From Teredinibacter haidensis (GTDB lineage Bacteria > Pseudomonadota > Gammaproteobacteria > Pseudomonadales > Cellvibrionaceae), in the NCBI RefSeq assembly GCF_014211975.1, contig NZ_CP060084.1, positions 2,232,001 to 2,296,000 of the forward strand: a stretch of 64,000 bases of DNA. Direction: 5' to 3'. Position 1 is the stretch's first letter; each line of letters begins with the position of its first letter. Position numbers and translations under genes: made by a program. The notes below the pieces were generated by a model. It searched no databases. It had not been told where the DNA came from and saw nothing but the letters and a program-made list of their open reading frames with translations. Shown here piece by piece: positions 46,310 through 55,714 of this stretch.

Positions 46310-47767
46310 ATGGAACGCATGGCAGCCAACAACCAAATCTTTCGAAGCCTTACATATAACTTGAATTCATTAACAAAAACTTTTATCAATACAGGCGCTT
46401 TGGTTAGCTCAGACTTACTCTCTGCAGGACTAACACTGTATCTATTACACTCCCTTACAAAACTATCCCCAGAGACTAACCACAGCAGCTCAATACTTTT
46501 TGTTATTTTGTCGAGCATCGCTGTTCTGCTTTTTTTTGCGCGGGGACACTACCACAAAAGGGTACCGTTTTGGGATGAATGCAAAGACACGATTAAAGTT
46601 CTTGCGAGTATTGGATTGCTGCAGGGTACTTTAAGTGCATTTGTAGCCCCTGGGGACTTACCAGCAGCGTATATTTTTGGCTGGCTGGTCAATATTATTT
46701 TATTCTTATCCTTAAGAAGCACGATAAAACTAATACTTATTCGTATTGGAATCTGGCAGCTACCCACCATTATTATTGGTGATGGTCACAATGCTGTTGA
46801 AACGGCAAGAGCGATCAGCGAAGAGCACTTACTTGGTTACGATATAATTGCATTTCTTTCGACCAATAACCCTTCCCGGCACTTTGTTGATATCGCAAAA
46901 AAACGAATTCCCGTTAAACCTCTCGGTACGCAACCCGAAAAATTTCTTCGCCGACTTAATTCACCACATATTATTGTCGCCCTGGAAAAAGGAGGGCTTA
47001 ATGAAATACAGCACTATTTTGATAGGTTAAGCCTAAAATACTCGCAGATATCCATTGTGCCCGCACTTAGAGGATTGCCGCTTTTCGGTACAGACCTACA
47101 TCACTTCTTTAGCCATGAAGTTCTCATGCTAAACCTTAAAAATAACTTATCGAGCGTGTCGTCGAGAGTTATAAAACGTTTTTTTGATCTTACACTTACC
47201 TCTATCCTATTGCTCCTTTTTGTGCCTGTATTTATCGCTATAGGGCTCTGTGTTAGAAACACCGGGAAACAGGTTATCTACGGGCACGAACGTATTGGTA
47301 GAAACGGTAAGCCATTTAAATGTTACAAATTCCGCTCCATGGTCGAAAACTCCCAAGAAGCACTACAAAACCTACTGGACACCGACCCTAAAGCAAGAGA
47401 AGAATGGAATAAAGATTTCAAATTAAAGAACGACCCAAGAGTTACGCGTTGCGGGGACTTTTTAAGGAAAACAAGCCTGGATGAGCTACCTCAACTATGG
47501 AATGTTCTAAAAGGAGAAATGAGCTTGGTTGGGCCTCGCCCCGTAATAGACGAAGAAGTAAAGAGATATGGTGAAAAAGCGGTTTTTTACTACAAAGCGA
47601 AACCAGGTATTACGGGCTTATGGCAAGTAAGTGGAAGAAACGACATTGATTATGAATCACGGATTGATTTAGATGTTTGGTATGTGAGAAATTGGTCGCT
47701 TTGGAATGACTTAATAATCTTGATTCGAACCGTATCCGTTGTACTAAACCGAAACGGAGCATATTAA
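46310..47767 (+). CDS. wbaP: WbaP-type undecaprenyl-phosphate sugar phosphotransferase
   Basis: This inner-membrane enzyme primes polysaccharide repeat synthesis by moving a hexose-1-phosphate (galactose or glucose) to undecaprenyl phosphate. The 485-residue length fits WbaP-type proteins: four or five N-terminal membrane segments (about 20-145), a soluble CoA-binding-like middle with IIIGDGHNAVETARAI, another membrane segment near 290-315 and a C-terminal bacterial sugar transferase domain. That domain carries YKFRSMVENS, DPRVTRCGDFLRKTSLDELP, SLVGPRPV and KPGITGLWQVSGRND. Start ATG 46310 (or 46319) lies after an AT-rich leader. It is convergent with the minus-strand glycosyltransferase run and is the only priming enzyme in the window. 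The sugar specificity cannot be read from sequence. Confidence 0.9.
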   Translation: MERMAANNQIFRSLTYNLNSLTKTFINTGALVSSDLLSAGLTLYLLHSLTKLSPETNHSSSILFVILSSIAVLLFFARGHYHKRVPFWDECKDTIKVLASIGLLQGTLSAFVAPGDLPAAYIFGWLVNIILFLSLRSTIKLILIRIGIWQLPTIIIGDGHNAVETARAISEEHLLGYDIIAFLSTNNPSRHFVDIAKKRIPVKPLGTQPEKFLRRLNSPHIIVALEKGGLNEIQHYFDRLSLKYSQISIVPALRGLPLFGTDLHHFFSHEVLMLNLKNNLSSVSSRVIKRFFDLTLTSILLLLFVPVFIAIGLCVRNTGKQVIYGHERIGRNGKPFKCYKFRSMVENSQEALQNLLDTDPKAREEWNKDFKLKNDPRVTRCGDFLRKTSLDELPQLWNVLKGEMSLVGPRPVIDEEVKRYGEKAVFYYKAKPGITGLWQVSGRNDIDYESRIDLDVWYVRNWSLWNDLIILIRTVSVVLNRNGAY

Positions 47768-48308
47768 ACCTAGTGAGATAGATTGAGCGAACTAATTGTA
47801 TTGTGCTACGGTAACCATAAGATTAAATATACTTAACTGACCAATTTTTGACTCCTGTGACCCTCGATAACTTGAGATAGCAAAACACAGACAGTTTCTA
47901 CTCGAATAAAGCATTCCAACACGTAAGAATATAGGAAAAAGAGGGATCCAAACCCGAACTGTATTCGGTATACTAAAAAGTACAAATAAACCAACCCAAC
48001 AGAAATCAAAAACATTTGATATGTTGCGCGCACCCGATGCTAGAACTGACCTTTAATGAGCTACATAACACTTAGATTGTATTAGTTCCGATTTAATCTG
48101 ACACTTCTGCTTGAAATGAGCAGAGTTACCCATTTGATGGTAAAGCTATTGGGACTAAGAAGACTCCAGCTCAGATCTAACCTAACAGGCACTTTTATTT
48201 AAAATGGGTAACTGTCAGATCAAGCCTGAACTACCACTCTTAGATACCGTAGATATTAAATATTATTCCAAAGAGCTGCTTAGACGCCAAACGAGTAACT
48301 CTCAGCAC
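47768..48308. other. Intergenic region with inverted repeats, no gene
   Basis: No gene was recognised in these 541 bases. A perfect 12-bp inverted pair AGTTACCCATTT (48124-48135 and 48202-48213) lies within a wider imperfect pair (48090-48103 and 48213-48226, TCTGACA/TGTCAGA). The arrangement resembles the remnant of a small IS or MITE. A short hydrophobic minus-strand frame at 47833-48033 could be the broken end of a membrane protein but is too short to assign. Confidence 0.4.
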
Positions 48309-48339
48309 TACACAAAGTAAACGCCAATCCAGCCACACC

Positions 48340-49843
48340 CTAGCGCAAATCAGCATTCCAAGGTAACAATGTCTCTATTTTCTCAACACTTGTAGCATTG
48401 GGTAGCGCTTTAAAAATGTACTGCAAGTGATCGTACACATTCAAATCATTGGCTTTAGCTGTTTCGATTAAGCTATACAGGTTAGCGCTGGCCTTGGCAC
48501 CTGCTTGGCTTTTATTACTAGACATCCAATTCTTTCGACCAATAGCAAACGGCCGAATGGCCCTTTCGGCTGCATTGTTGTCAATCGGGTAGGAGGCACT
48601 CTCGACGTAAGTCGCTAGCCTATCCCACTGATTATTTAGGTACACTAAGGCCTTGCCAATAGACGTTTTTGGCGGCACGGTTAGCAGACTTTTCTCCATC
48701 CATTTTTTTAATTTTTTGAGGATGATTTTTGCCTCCGTTTGGCGAGCTTGATAGCGCTTCTCCGGAGGGTCGTCTTTTACTTTCTTTTCTATCGCGTAGA
48801 GCTTTTGTATAAAGGCCAAACCTTGATCGGATTTACCTATTTTTCCTTTCTTTTGCAGCGCTTGGGCTTCTTTAAATTTCCTTCTCGCATGCGCCCAGCA
48901 ACCTAGCCGAGTTATATTGTATTCGTCACACGCCTTTTGGTACCACTCATAACCATCCACCATGATGGCCGTGTTATCTTCGCTAAGAAGCTCTACCGGC
49001 ACACGTTGGCCACGGTTGTCTGCGTAATGGAATACACAAGCAGGCTGAGCGCCGGCATTTGTCATCACCCACATATAGCTTTTGCGTTGAGCGGATTTAC
49101 CCGGTTCTTCAAGAACCTGCAGCGTCGTCTCATCCATATGCAAGCAAGGTTGTTTGTGTAAATGATCTAATAGTAGATTGACGATTGGCTGAACCAACTC
49201 TCCACATTTAACCATCCAATTGGCCATATTAGTTCGGCCTAGTTCAATACCTATGCGCTTAAACATCTCGCTTTGGCGATATAAAGGTAACGCATCGGCA
49301 TATTTTTGTACTGCAACGTAAGCCAGCAAGCTGGGGCTGGCAATACTCTTTTCGATGGGCTGCTTAGGCTTAGCTGCTGTAACGATATACTTATCGCAAC
49401 ACGGGCAGGTGTATTTTAAGCGTTTGTGGCGAACCACTTTTATTTTGGCCGGAATAATTTCAAGTTTCTCATAATCTTCGCTGTCAAAGGATTTTAATTC
49501 ACTTCCATCATGTGGGCATGATTTTTTCTGATTCTGGTAGGTCGTGAATGATCTCTTCACGAGGGAGGTTATCTGGGATGCTTGTGCGAGGTTTTTTACT
49601 GCGCGTATGGCTTTTAACAGTCGTAGGATTCGCTTCGTCGGCTTGCTCTTTCTCTACGATAGCCTCTTCCGTTTCGTTAAACAAACCTAACTGATCGGGC
49701 GACGACTTTTCGCTAGAACTACCATAGCAATTCTTCAGGAGAATTTTTAATTGCTCCTGCAAAGCAGTGATATGAGTATCGCGCTCAGATAATTTTTCAC
49801 GAAATAAATCATTTTCTTTTTGTAAAGCCGCCGCATCAATCAT
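48340..49843 (-). pseudogene. tnpC: IS66 TnpC transposase, frameshifted
   Basis: The first frame (start 49843) holds the N-terminal coiled-coil segment and the linker ending HDLPESEK. The second frame, to 48340, holds CPHDGSELK, the zinc finger-like CPCCDKY, and the DDE transposase core with HMDETTLQVLEEPG, GCWAHARRKF and NNAAERAIRPFAIGRKNW. The frames join at an A6 run on the coding strand (T6 at 49522-49527). Removing one A gives the family-typical LPESEKSCPHDG. All catalytic segments are otherwise present, so loss of activity would be due to this one base unless slippage rescues it. Confidence 0.9.
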
Positions 49844-49864
49844 GGTGGCTATTATACAAAATAG

Positions 49865-50099
49865 TTACGCGACGTAGGTAAAATTTAAGCGCTTCTGCCA
49901 CAACGCAAATCCCGTTTCATCCCAGTAAAGTACCTTTATCTGTGAGCGGTTTTTGTTACAAAATACAAAAAAAAGCTGAATCGCAGGGGGACAAATCCAT
50001 CTCATCACTAACAACTACCGCCAAGCCATTGATAGCCTTGCGGAAATCCACAGGGTCACGGTGCAGGTAAATTGAACAGGATCTTGACCACTCAATCAT
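49865..50099 (-). pseudogene. tnpB: IS66 TnpB, frameshifted and shortened
   Basis: The start ATG 50099 overlaps the tnpA stop (ATGA). The first frame encodes YLHRDPVDFRKAINGLAVVV, the IS66 Orf2 signature. After a T8 run on the coding strand (A8 at 49967-49974) the signature NKNRSQIKVLYWDETGFALW continues in another frame; T7 would join them. The C-terminus beyond QKRL differs from the usual end and stops early at 49865. T8/U8 runs are known slippage sites, so some productive mRNA is conceivable. Confidence 0.85.
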
Positions 50100-50393
50100 G
50101 CGAGAGCGTGAACAAGGTTAGCGATTGATTCTGTCGACAGCGATTGAGGACAATAAACCTTACACCGTCCAACCTCAACGATAAACTCGCCCTCTGAAAC
50201 GGCCTTTGGGGTGACGGAGACACGCGCAAACGCAGAATCATGTGGTACGGCCTCAGCTTTGTGGTTAGAGAGCTTAAGACTAAAGTATTTAGCATTTGAG
50301 ATCGTGCTGTTTGCAAAACTCGACCTGCGATAAGCCCGACTGTTCAAAATCTGTAAACAGTTGGGGCCAGTGATATTTTCTATATTTGGTCAT
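50096..50393 (-). pseudogene. tnpA: IS66 TnpA accessory protein, frameshifted
   Basis: ATG 50393 opens TKYRKYHWPQLFTDFEQSGL, SQVEFCKQHDLK, the helix-turn-helix opening of IS66 TnpA. The frame stops, and AKYFSLKLSNHKAE to HALA continues one base out of phase down to 50096; deletion of one base in the AAATG near 50295 would join them. The stop codon overlaps the tnpB start, the normal translational coupling of this family. GGAGG lies six bases upstream of the start. Confidence 0.8.
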
Positions 50394-50530
50394 GGTAGCC
50401 TCCTAAGTATGTAATGGGAGGCTATAGGTTAATAGGTTATTTCGAGGCGGTGTAGGGGGTGGTTGGTTTTGCGTTTACTACACAAAAGCTAAACAAGGGC
50501 TCCCAAATAAGTGCCTCTTCAAACAATCCT

Positions 50531-51628
50531 TTAGGAACTTTCTAGCAATACTTTATCAACAACTGCAGAAAATTCAGTTTTGAATCTCTCCTCCCCAAAC
50601 CTTTCTGCGTGCATCCTTATTTCATTCGAGTTAAATTCTGACTGACGCACTTCAAACTCGTCCACAGCGAAATTAAGGCTGTCGATAGTTTGCTCATCAA
50701 AAAACAAACCTGTAATATTTTCACGTATAGTTTCTAAAGCACCTCCCTTTCTATAAGCAATTACCGGACGACCACAGGCCATTGCCTCTAAAGGAACAAT
50801 ACCGAAATCTTCAACCCCAGGAAAAACCAGAGCCCTACATTCCGACAGCAATTCTCTAATTTCTGAAAAGGGCAACTTTCCACGAATATCCACATTAGCA
50901 TTCGCCATCTTTCTCAAATGCGAAAATTGCTCACCGTCTCCAACAACAACCAACTTCTTACCTGACAAATTGAAGGCTTGAACTGCAAGATCGGCCCTTT
51001 TGTAATCAGCTAGCTGACCGAGCAACAGGTAATAATCGCCAACGACTGGTGATATAGCAAAATCAGAAAATGCTACGGGGGGGTTGACCACAAGAGAGTC
51101 TCTTGCATAAAAGGACCGAATTCTTTTCTGTACAAACTTACTATTAGCAACAAACTGTGTCACCTGCGTCGCAGTCTGCTGATCCCAACGGCGTAAATAA
51201 TGCATTAAAAACGGCATTAAAAGTCGCTTAACAAAACCAGCTCGACGCTTGTATATGGGATAAAAATCCCAAGCATAACGCATCGGGGAATGACAATAAC
51301 AAATATGAGGCACACCTGGAGGAGGAATAACCCCCTTTGCCGGGCCGGACTCGCTTGAAAGAATCAAATCGTAACCGGTTAAATCCAACTCCTCTAGCGC
51401 AAGAGGCATTAAAGGTAAGTAGTTTTGATAAAGCTTCCTTGCGAAAGGAAGGCGAGCAATAAAGGTTTCAAATATCCTGTGTTTGGAGATTACAGATTTT
51501 AAAAATGGATCTGGATAATAAACATGGGTGTAAATATCCGCGTGTGGAAATAGCTCGCAAATCGCCTCTAATACTTTCTCGCCTCCTCGGGCATTAACCA
51601 ACCAGTAATGTACTATTGCAACTTTCAT
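50531..51628 (-). CDS. Glycosyltransferase family 4 (WbaZ-like)
   Basis: This cytoplasmic, membrane-associated GT-B enzyme would add a sugar to the undecaprenyl-linked repeat. Residues 1-20 contain the acceptor-domain start (VAIVHYWLVNARGGEKVLEA), CYCHSPMRYAWD lies near 110, and the donor site has EDFGIVPLEAMACGRPVIAY with the E-x7-E pattern. CHSPMRYAWD-containing GT4 proteins include mannosyltransferases such as WbaZ, so a mannose-like donor is possible but unproven. Its start overlaps the upstream gene's stop by four bases (ATGA). It is the last gene of the minus-strand run, and the IS66 element lies 44 bases beyond its stop (including the target duplication). Confidence 0.85.
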   Translation of the reverse strand: MKVAIVHYWLVNARGGEKVLEAICELFPHADIYTHVYYPDPFLKSVISKHRIFETFIARLPFARKLYQNYLPLMPLALEELDLTGYDLILSSESGPAKGVIPPPGVPHICYCHSPMRYAWDFYPIYKRRAGFVKRLLMPFLMHYLRRWDQQTATQVTQFVANSKFVQKRIRSFYARDSLVVNPPVAFSDFAISPVVGDYYLLLGQLADYKRADLAVQAFNLSGKKLVVVGDGEQFSHLRKMANANVDIRGKLPFSEIRELLSECRALVFPGVEDFGIVPLEAMACGRPVIAYRKGGALETIRENITGLFFDEQTIDSLNFAVDEFEVRQSEFNSNEIRMHAERFGEERFKTEFSAVVDKVLLESS

Positions 51629-52791
51629 TTTACTTCCTCAAAAACATCCATCATCTTCCGCATACGCGTATCGTATGTATACTTTGAAGCCAGCTCCAGC
51701 CTTTCTTCGATTCCGCGTTCAGGGTTCTTACATGCGAAACTCAAGTTTTTAATAAATTCATAATACCCTGAAGACAAAAAACACACACGCCTGTGCTCGA
51801 ATAATGCATTCAAACCAACGCTAACGACAGGCTTACCTGCGGCGAGGTATTCAAAAAATTTCATGGGAAACATCGAATCGGTGTACTCATTTATTAAGTT
51901 AGGCAACATTGCCACTGTCATGCCCTTAAGGTAAGCAGGCAGCTCAGTATAATTTTTAGGGCCTAGAAAATAGACATTACGAAGGCCCTGCAACTTGGAA
52001 ATATTCGTCCATGGGTCACCCTCTCCCACCTGACCAATGAAAACGAAATTTATTGCAGGGCAGTTAATAGCAGCGTATTCAATCAAAGAAAGGTCAAGTT
52101 TATAGCCGCTAATAGCTCCAATAAAACCGGCAATAGGGCCATTGATATTTAACAACTCATCCGGTATCTTTGTCTCGGAACTAAGCGCTTGACTAAAATG
52201 ATTAAAATCAGCGACATTGGAGAAGTAATGCGTTTCTTTGTTAAGCTCTTTTCGTGTTCTGTACAGCTCTGGTGCTGTTGTGAATACAATATCTGCCTTG
52301 CTGCATAGTTCTACATCAGCCTCCTCTAAAATAATAGAAGGCATACCAGGCTGAGCCTTAATCTCGTCTACACAATGATAAACTAGTTTTTTAAATTTAG
52401 CGCAAGACAAAAGTCGTGTTGTTAGTGGATTGTAAGTCCACAAAACATCCTTGCTAAAATTCAACTTTTTTAACCAATAACTTAACCAAAAAGAAAGTAA
52501 TACTCTATTTGTAAACCTAATAAGCCCAACACCCTGAAACGGGAGTACAATTGGAGACCACACCCAGATATTTTCCTCCACTTCCCGTGGCGCCATAAAC
52601 CCCTTTTTCACTCTATTCCTTATTCGACCAAAGTCGGAGGCTGTAGCAGCGGGGCGGCGTAAGCCAAGGGAGTCAATATAAAATATCCTATACCCCATTT
52701 TTGCCAAGGCTACAGATACATGCTGTTTATTTGTCCAAAAGGGGTTATCCCAATCGGCTGTAGATAAAATCACCATATTTTGTATCCTCAT
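51625..52791 (-). CDS. Glycosyltransferase, GT-B fold (TuaH-like)
   Basis: The 388-residue protein opens with a hydrophobic strand and STADWDNPFWTNKQHVSVALA, and has YHCVDEIKAQPGM near 145. Its donor-site region is YTDSMFPMKFFEYLAAGKPVVS, where the last acidic residue of the E-x7-E pattern is kept. The arrangement resembles TuaH/glycosyltransferase proteins of polysaccharide clusters. It overlaps both neighbours by four bases (ATGA at each side), indicating translational coupling with the flippase gene upstream and the GT4 gene downstream. Donor and acceptor are unknown. Confidence 0.75.
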   Translation of the reverse strand: MRIQNMVILSTADWDNPFWTNKQHVSVALAKMGYRIFYIDSLGLRRPAATASDFGRIRNRVKKGFMAPREVEENIWVWSPIVLPFQGVGLIRFTNRVLLSFWLSYWLKKLNFSKDVLWTYNPLTTRLLSCAKFKKLVYHCVDEIKAQPGMPSIILEEADVELCSKADIVFTTAPELYRTRKELNKETHYFSNVADFNHFSQALSSETKIPDELLNINGPIAGFIGAISGYKLDLSLIEYAAINCPAINFVFIGQVGEGDPWTNISKLQGLRNVYFLGPKNYTELPAYLKGMTVAMLPNLINEYTDSMFPMKFFEYLAAGKPVVSVGLNALFEHRRVCFLSSGYYEFIKNLSFACKNPERGIEERLELASKYTYDTRMRKMMDVFEEVK

Positions 52792-54254
52792 ACTCTAACC
52801 TTGAACTTGGAAATATAAGGAGAAATTGTACTTCTAATTACCGGTATCGAAAAAACATATATACACCAGAAAACTACGAATACAATAATTTCAACAAGCT
52901 GAGCACCTACGTATAACCCGTTAAATGTAGACATTAATAGAAAACAAAAAAGTCCACCCACAGCCATCACAGCTAGCAATGGGAGTAGCGATTGAACCAA
53001 CCCGAGAGACAATGTACAGAGTGCAAATAGTAGGATGCTATACACGCTCACACCTAAACCAATTGCCAACACGCCTAACTTCTTGTAGAAAACGAAATTG
53101 AAAATGACATTTGCCAAAATGGCCAGACTAGTGAAAAACACAACTTCACGATTTCTTGACTGAGCGTTAAAAACTTTAATCATCACATAAGACACGACTT
53201 GCGCCCACAACCCTATAGAAAGTCCGATTAACACTTTACTTGACACGTTTACGGACTCCTTTAAAAAAGCTCCTCTTTCGAAAATAGTAGAAATAATTAG
53301 GTCCGAAAAACATGCCACAAAAATAGAAACAGGAATTGAAATAACTATCACTACGCGAATTGGGTCAATTATCTTCTTAGATACGTCTTTTTCCGAAAGA
53401 CCGCTAAATGTTGAAAGGACAACATAACCCAACGGAATTGCCATCAAAAAGACTACTGTCTCTGTGATAAATTTGGCATAATCAATAGCTGCAACCGCTT
53501 GAATGCCTATATATGAAGCCACAATTTTTTCCGCGACAATTCCACCTTGCAGCAAAAAAGGCAGCAATAAAAGCGGTCGAATTACCACCCAGAACTCCCT
53601 AATTATCTCAGCCGACCACTTCAGAGAAAAATCAAGCAAAGAATTTAACCAAAGTAACCTTAGGGCAAAAAGAAAATACACTACATACGCTATTGAAAAC
53701 CCCCAAGCAAAAAAAACGACTTCGCCTCTCGAATAAGATACCAAAGCACCAAGTATCATCCCTAAACTTTGAATCGCTGGCCTAATAGACATAAGCAGAT
53801 ACAAATTGTTTGCCAGAGCCAAGCACGAACACAGCTGACTAACAACGTAGAACGGTACTCCATACGACATTATTTGTACAAACAGCACCGAAGTACTTTT
53901 TCCAGCAGAATCAAAGCCAGGTACCACATAACCCACCAAGGCTTCCGCATTAAAATATAACATTACAGTTAGGGCTATAGAAAAAAAAGTAACGACCATC
54001 ATGAGTAGCCAAAAAAGTGATTGCGCCTTTTTTGTATCCTGACTCTTAAACCTCGCATATAGCGGTATGAAACCAGCGCTTAACATATCCGATGTGAAAA
54101 AATTAATGGGCACAAGCGTTACCGTTAAGGCCACTCTAAATGAACCCGCAACAACACCTGTGCCATATAAACTGGCCACTAACAATTCACGAAAAACACC
54201 TAAAACTTTCGCAAAAACACCGCCGCCAAACAATTTCACTACATTCTTTATCAT
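52788..54254 (-). CDS. MurJ/MviN-like lipid flippase (Wzx role)
   Basis: The 488-residue integral membrane protein has about fourteen hydrophobic segments and the MurJ opening (VVKLFGGGVFAKVLGVFRELLVASLYGTG). It also has FERGAFLKESV near the middle and IKVFNAQSRN toward the C-terminus, typical of MVF/MOP-superfamily flippases. In this gene context it most likely moves the undecaprenyl-diphosphate-linked oligosaccharide across the inner membrane, as Wzx does, since no other flippase is in the window. It could also be a second MurJ. Its stop overlaps the downstream glycosyltransferase start by four bases. The 225 bases upstream of the start, AT-rich, may hold an internal promoter, but none is clear. 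Confidence 0.85.
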   Translation of the reverse strand: MIKNVVKLFGGGVFAKVLGVFRELLVASLYGTGVVAGSFRVALTVTLVPINFFTSDMLSAGFIPLYARFKSQDTKKAQSLFWLLMMVVTFFSIALTVMLYFNAEALVGYVVPGFDSAGKSTSVLFVQIMSYGVPFYVVSQLCSCLALANNLYLLMSIRPAIQSLGMILGALVSYSRGEVVFFAWGFSIAYVVYFLFALRLLWLNSLLDFSLKWSAEIIREFWVVIRPLLLLPFLLQGGIVAEKIVASYIGIQAVAAIDYAKFITETVVFLMAIPLGYVVLSTFSGLSEKDVSKKIIDPIRVVIVISIPVSIFVACFSDLIISTIFERGAFLKESVNVSSKVLIGLSIGLWAQVVSYVMIKVFNAQSRNREVVFFTSLAILANVIFNFVFYKKLGVLAIGLGVSVYSILLFALCTLSLGLVQSLLPLLAVMAVGGLFCFLLMSTFNGLYVGAQLVEIIVFVVFWCIYVFSIPVIRSTISPYISKFKVRV

Positions 54255-54479
54255 AATATCTTAGTAACTTGACCAAATAAAAGCATACGGCCAAGAAGTC
54301 AGTTCAAACGATCAGCAACTAACCTCTTTCTTACCCTATACTTAGCACATAAAGCGTACAACCTTCTCAGCGTAGAAGATTACTATATTATAAATACAGC
54401 CAAATTAAGCTACCCACGGTGCCAAATTGCATAATAAATATTTCACAAGAGGACGCAAAAAAGGGGCCGACTACATACA

Positions 54480-55568
54480 CTATTTTGAATCAGTACATTC
54501 TTCGATGTATCTCTCGGAAATTACATCCCAACCATAGTGTGCAACACTAGCACTCACTACCTCACGATCCAACCCTAATGCCAATTCAACTTTATTTGCA
54601 ATATCTCTCGGATCCAAAACACAAATATATCCATTAACACCATCTAATATTACCTCCCGTGAGGCACCTGCGCTGCTCATAACCACGGGCAAACCGCACG
54701 CTGCAGCCTCTAAGCTAACTAAACACATAGCTTCAAATTTGGAAGGCAAGACAAAGCAGTTTGCTGATCTATAGATTTCGTCCAAATCGTATCGGACCCC
54801 CAAATAATGCACCCTATCAACCAAGCTGGAATCCGTATTTTTTTTTGACTCTCGAATCTGATAGGAGTCCCCGCCAACAACAATAATCTCCCATAGATCA
54901 GGAAGAAAACTTAAGCTCTGTATAGCATACTTCAATCCTTTTCGGTCAAACTCGTAACCAACGAATACCATATACTTTTTGTTAAGGCTCTCTTCATAAG
55001 GAGAGTTTTGGCTTTTCTTCCCTTCGTATTTAAAGCGTGAGAAATCAATGCCATTCGGAATAATTTTAATTTTTGATTTATGATTAGAGTAAAATTCAGA
55101 AAATTCATTTTTTTGAGAAAGTGACGAGCAAACAATGTAGCTATGAAAGCCGAAGGCGTGGCGAATTGATTCCCTAAAAAATATGAATAGATGTATAGGG
55201 TTTCTCAGAAAAAACTTCAGCCTCCCAAGACGAGCAATCATTGCTCTATGCAATCCATGGTTAACATATACTTGCCCATACAAAAAATCATTATGCGAAA
55301 TAACAAAGTATTTACTTTTTGGGAATCGCATAGCCAACACAACACTTCCTATTGTACTAGCCCAAACCACCTCCAAAAATAGCCATAATTTCGATAGAAA
55401 TATATTCCTAAATTTTATACATACAAACCCTGAGTTCTCTACAGTGAATGTCGCAGTATTATAACCAGCTTCTGAAAAAGCCTTGTCCAATGCATAAGCC
55501 ACCCCGCTTACACCACCTCTTTTATCAATACTCCTAGAAGCATTTACGATAGTTTTTTTTCTATCCAT
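54480..55568 (-). CDS. Glycosyltransferase family 4
   Basis: From ATG 55568 the protein has 362 residues; a TTG 12 bases earlier is possible. The N-terminal domain contains NASRSIDKRGGVSGVAYAL, and the C-terminal donor domain contains YLGVRYDLDEIYRSANCFVL and KFEAMCLVSLEAAACGLPVV with E-x7-E. KIIPNGIDFSRF is the usual linker motif of GT4 enzymes. It stands between two AT-rich gaps of 225 and 146 bases and so is less tightly coupled than its neighbours. The sugar transferred is unknown. Confidence 0.85.
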   Translation of the reverse strand: MDRKKTIVNASRSIDKRGGVSGVAYALDKAFSEAGYNTATFTVENSGFVCIKFRNIFLSKLWLFLEVVWASTIGSVVLAMRFPKSKYFVISHNDFLYGQVYVNHGLHRAMIARLGRLKFFLRNPIHLFIFFRESIRHAFGFHSYIVCSSLSQKNEFSEFYSNHKSKIKIIPNGIDFSRFKYEGKKSQNSPYEESLNKKYMVFVGYEFDRKGLKYAIQSLSFLPDLWEIIVVGGDSYQIRESKKNTDSSLVDRVHYLGVRYDLDEIYRSANCFVLPSKFEAMCLVSLEAAACGLPVVMSSAGASREVILDGVNGYICVLDPRDIANKVELALGLDREVVSASVAHYGWDVISERYIEECTDSK

Positions 55569-55714
55569 TAGTTTAACCAATAATCATCGATGAAACTCAA
55601 AGTAGTTCGACATGGTATTAGCTTATAAAGCCATGCCCACCACGCACCAATACAAAAACCTACCAACTCAACATACTGACAGCACAAGCAACTAGTATCC
55701 ACCAACATACTTTA

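Larger units (their letters stand above)
48317..50478 (-). mobile_element. IS66-family insertion sequence
   Basis: The 2,162-bp element has 26-bp imperfect terminal inverted repeats (48317-48342 and 50453-50478, both beginning GTAAACGC, 22 of 26 matching). It is flanked by a perfect 8-bp target duplication, TACACAAA, at 48309-48316 and 50479-50486, as expected for IS66. It carries tnpA, tnpB and tnpC on the minus strand, each with a single-base frameshift. The intact target duplication shows it inserted here as a unit, in the space beyond the end of the glycosyltransferase run. Confidence 0.95.
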
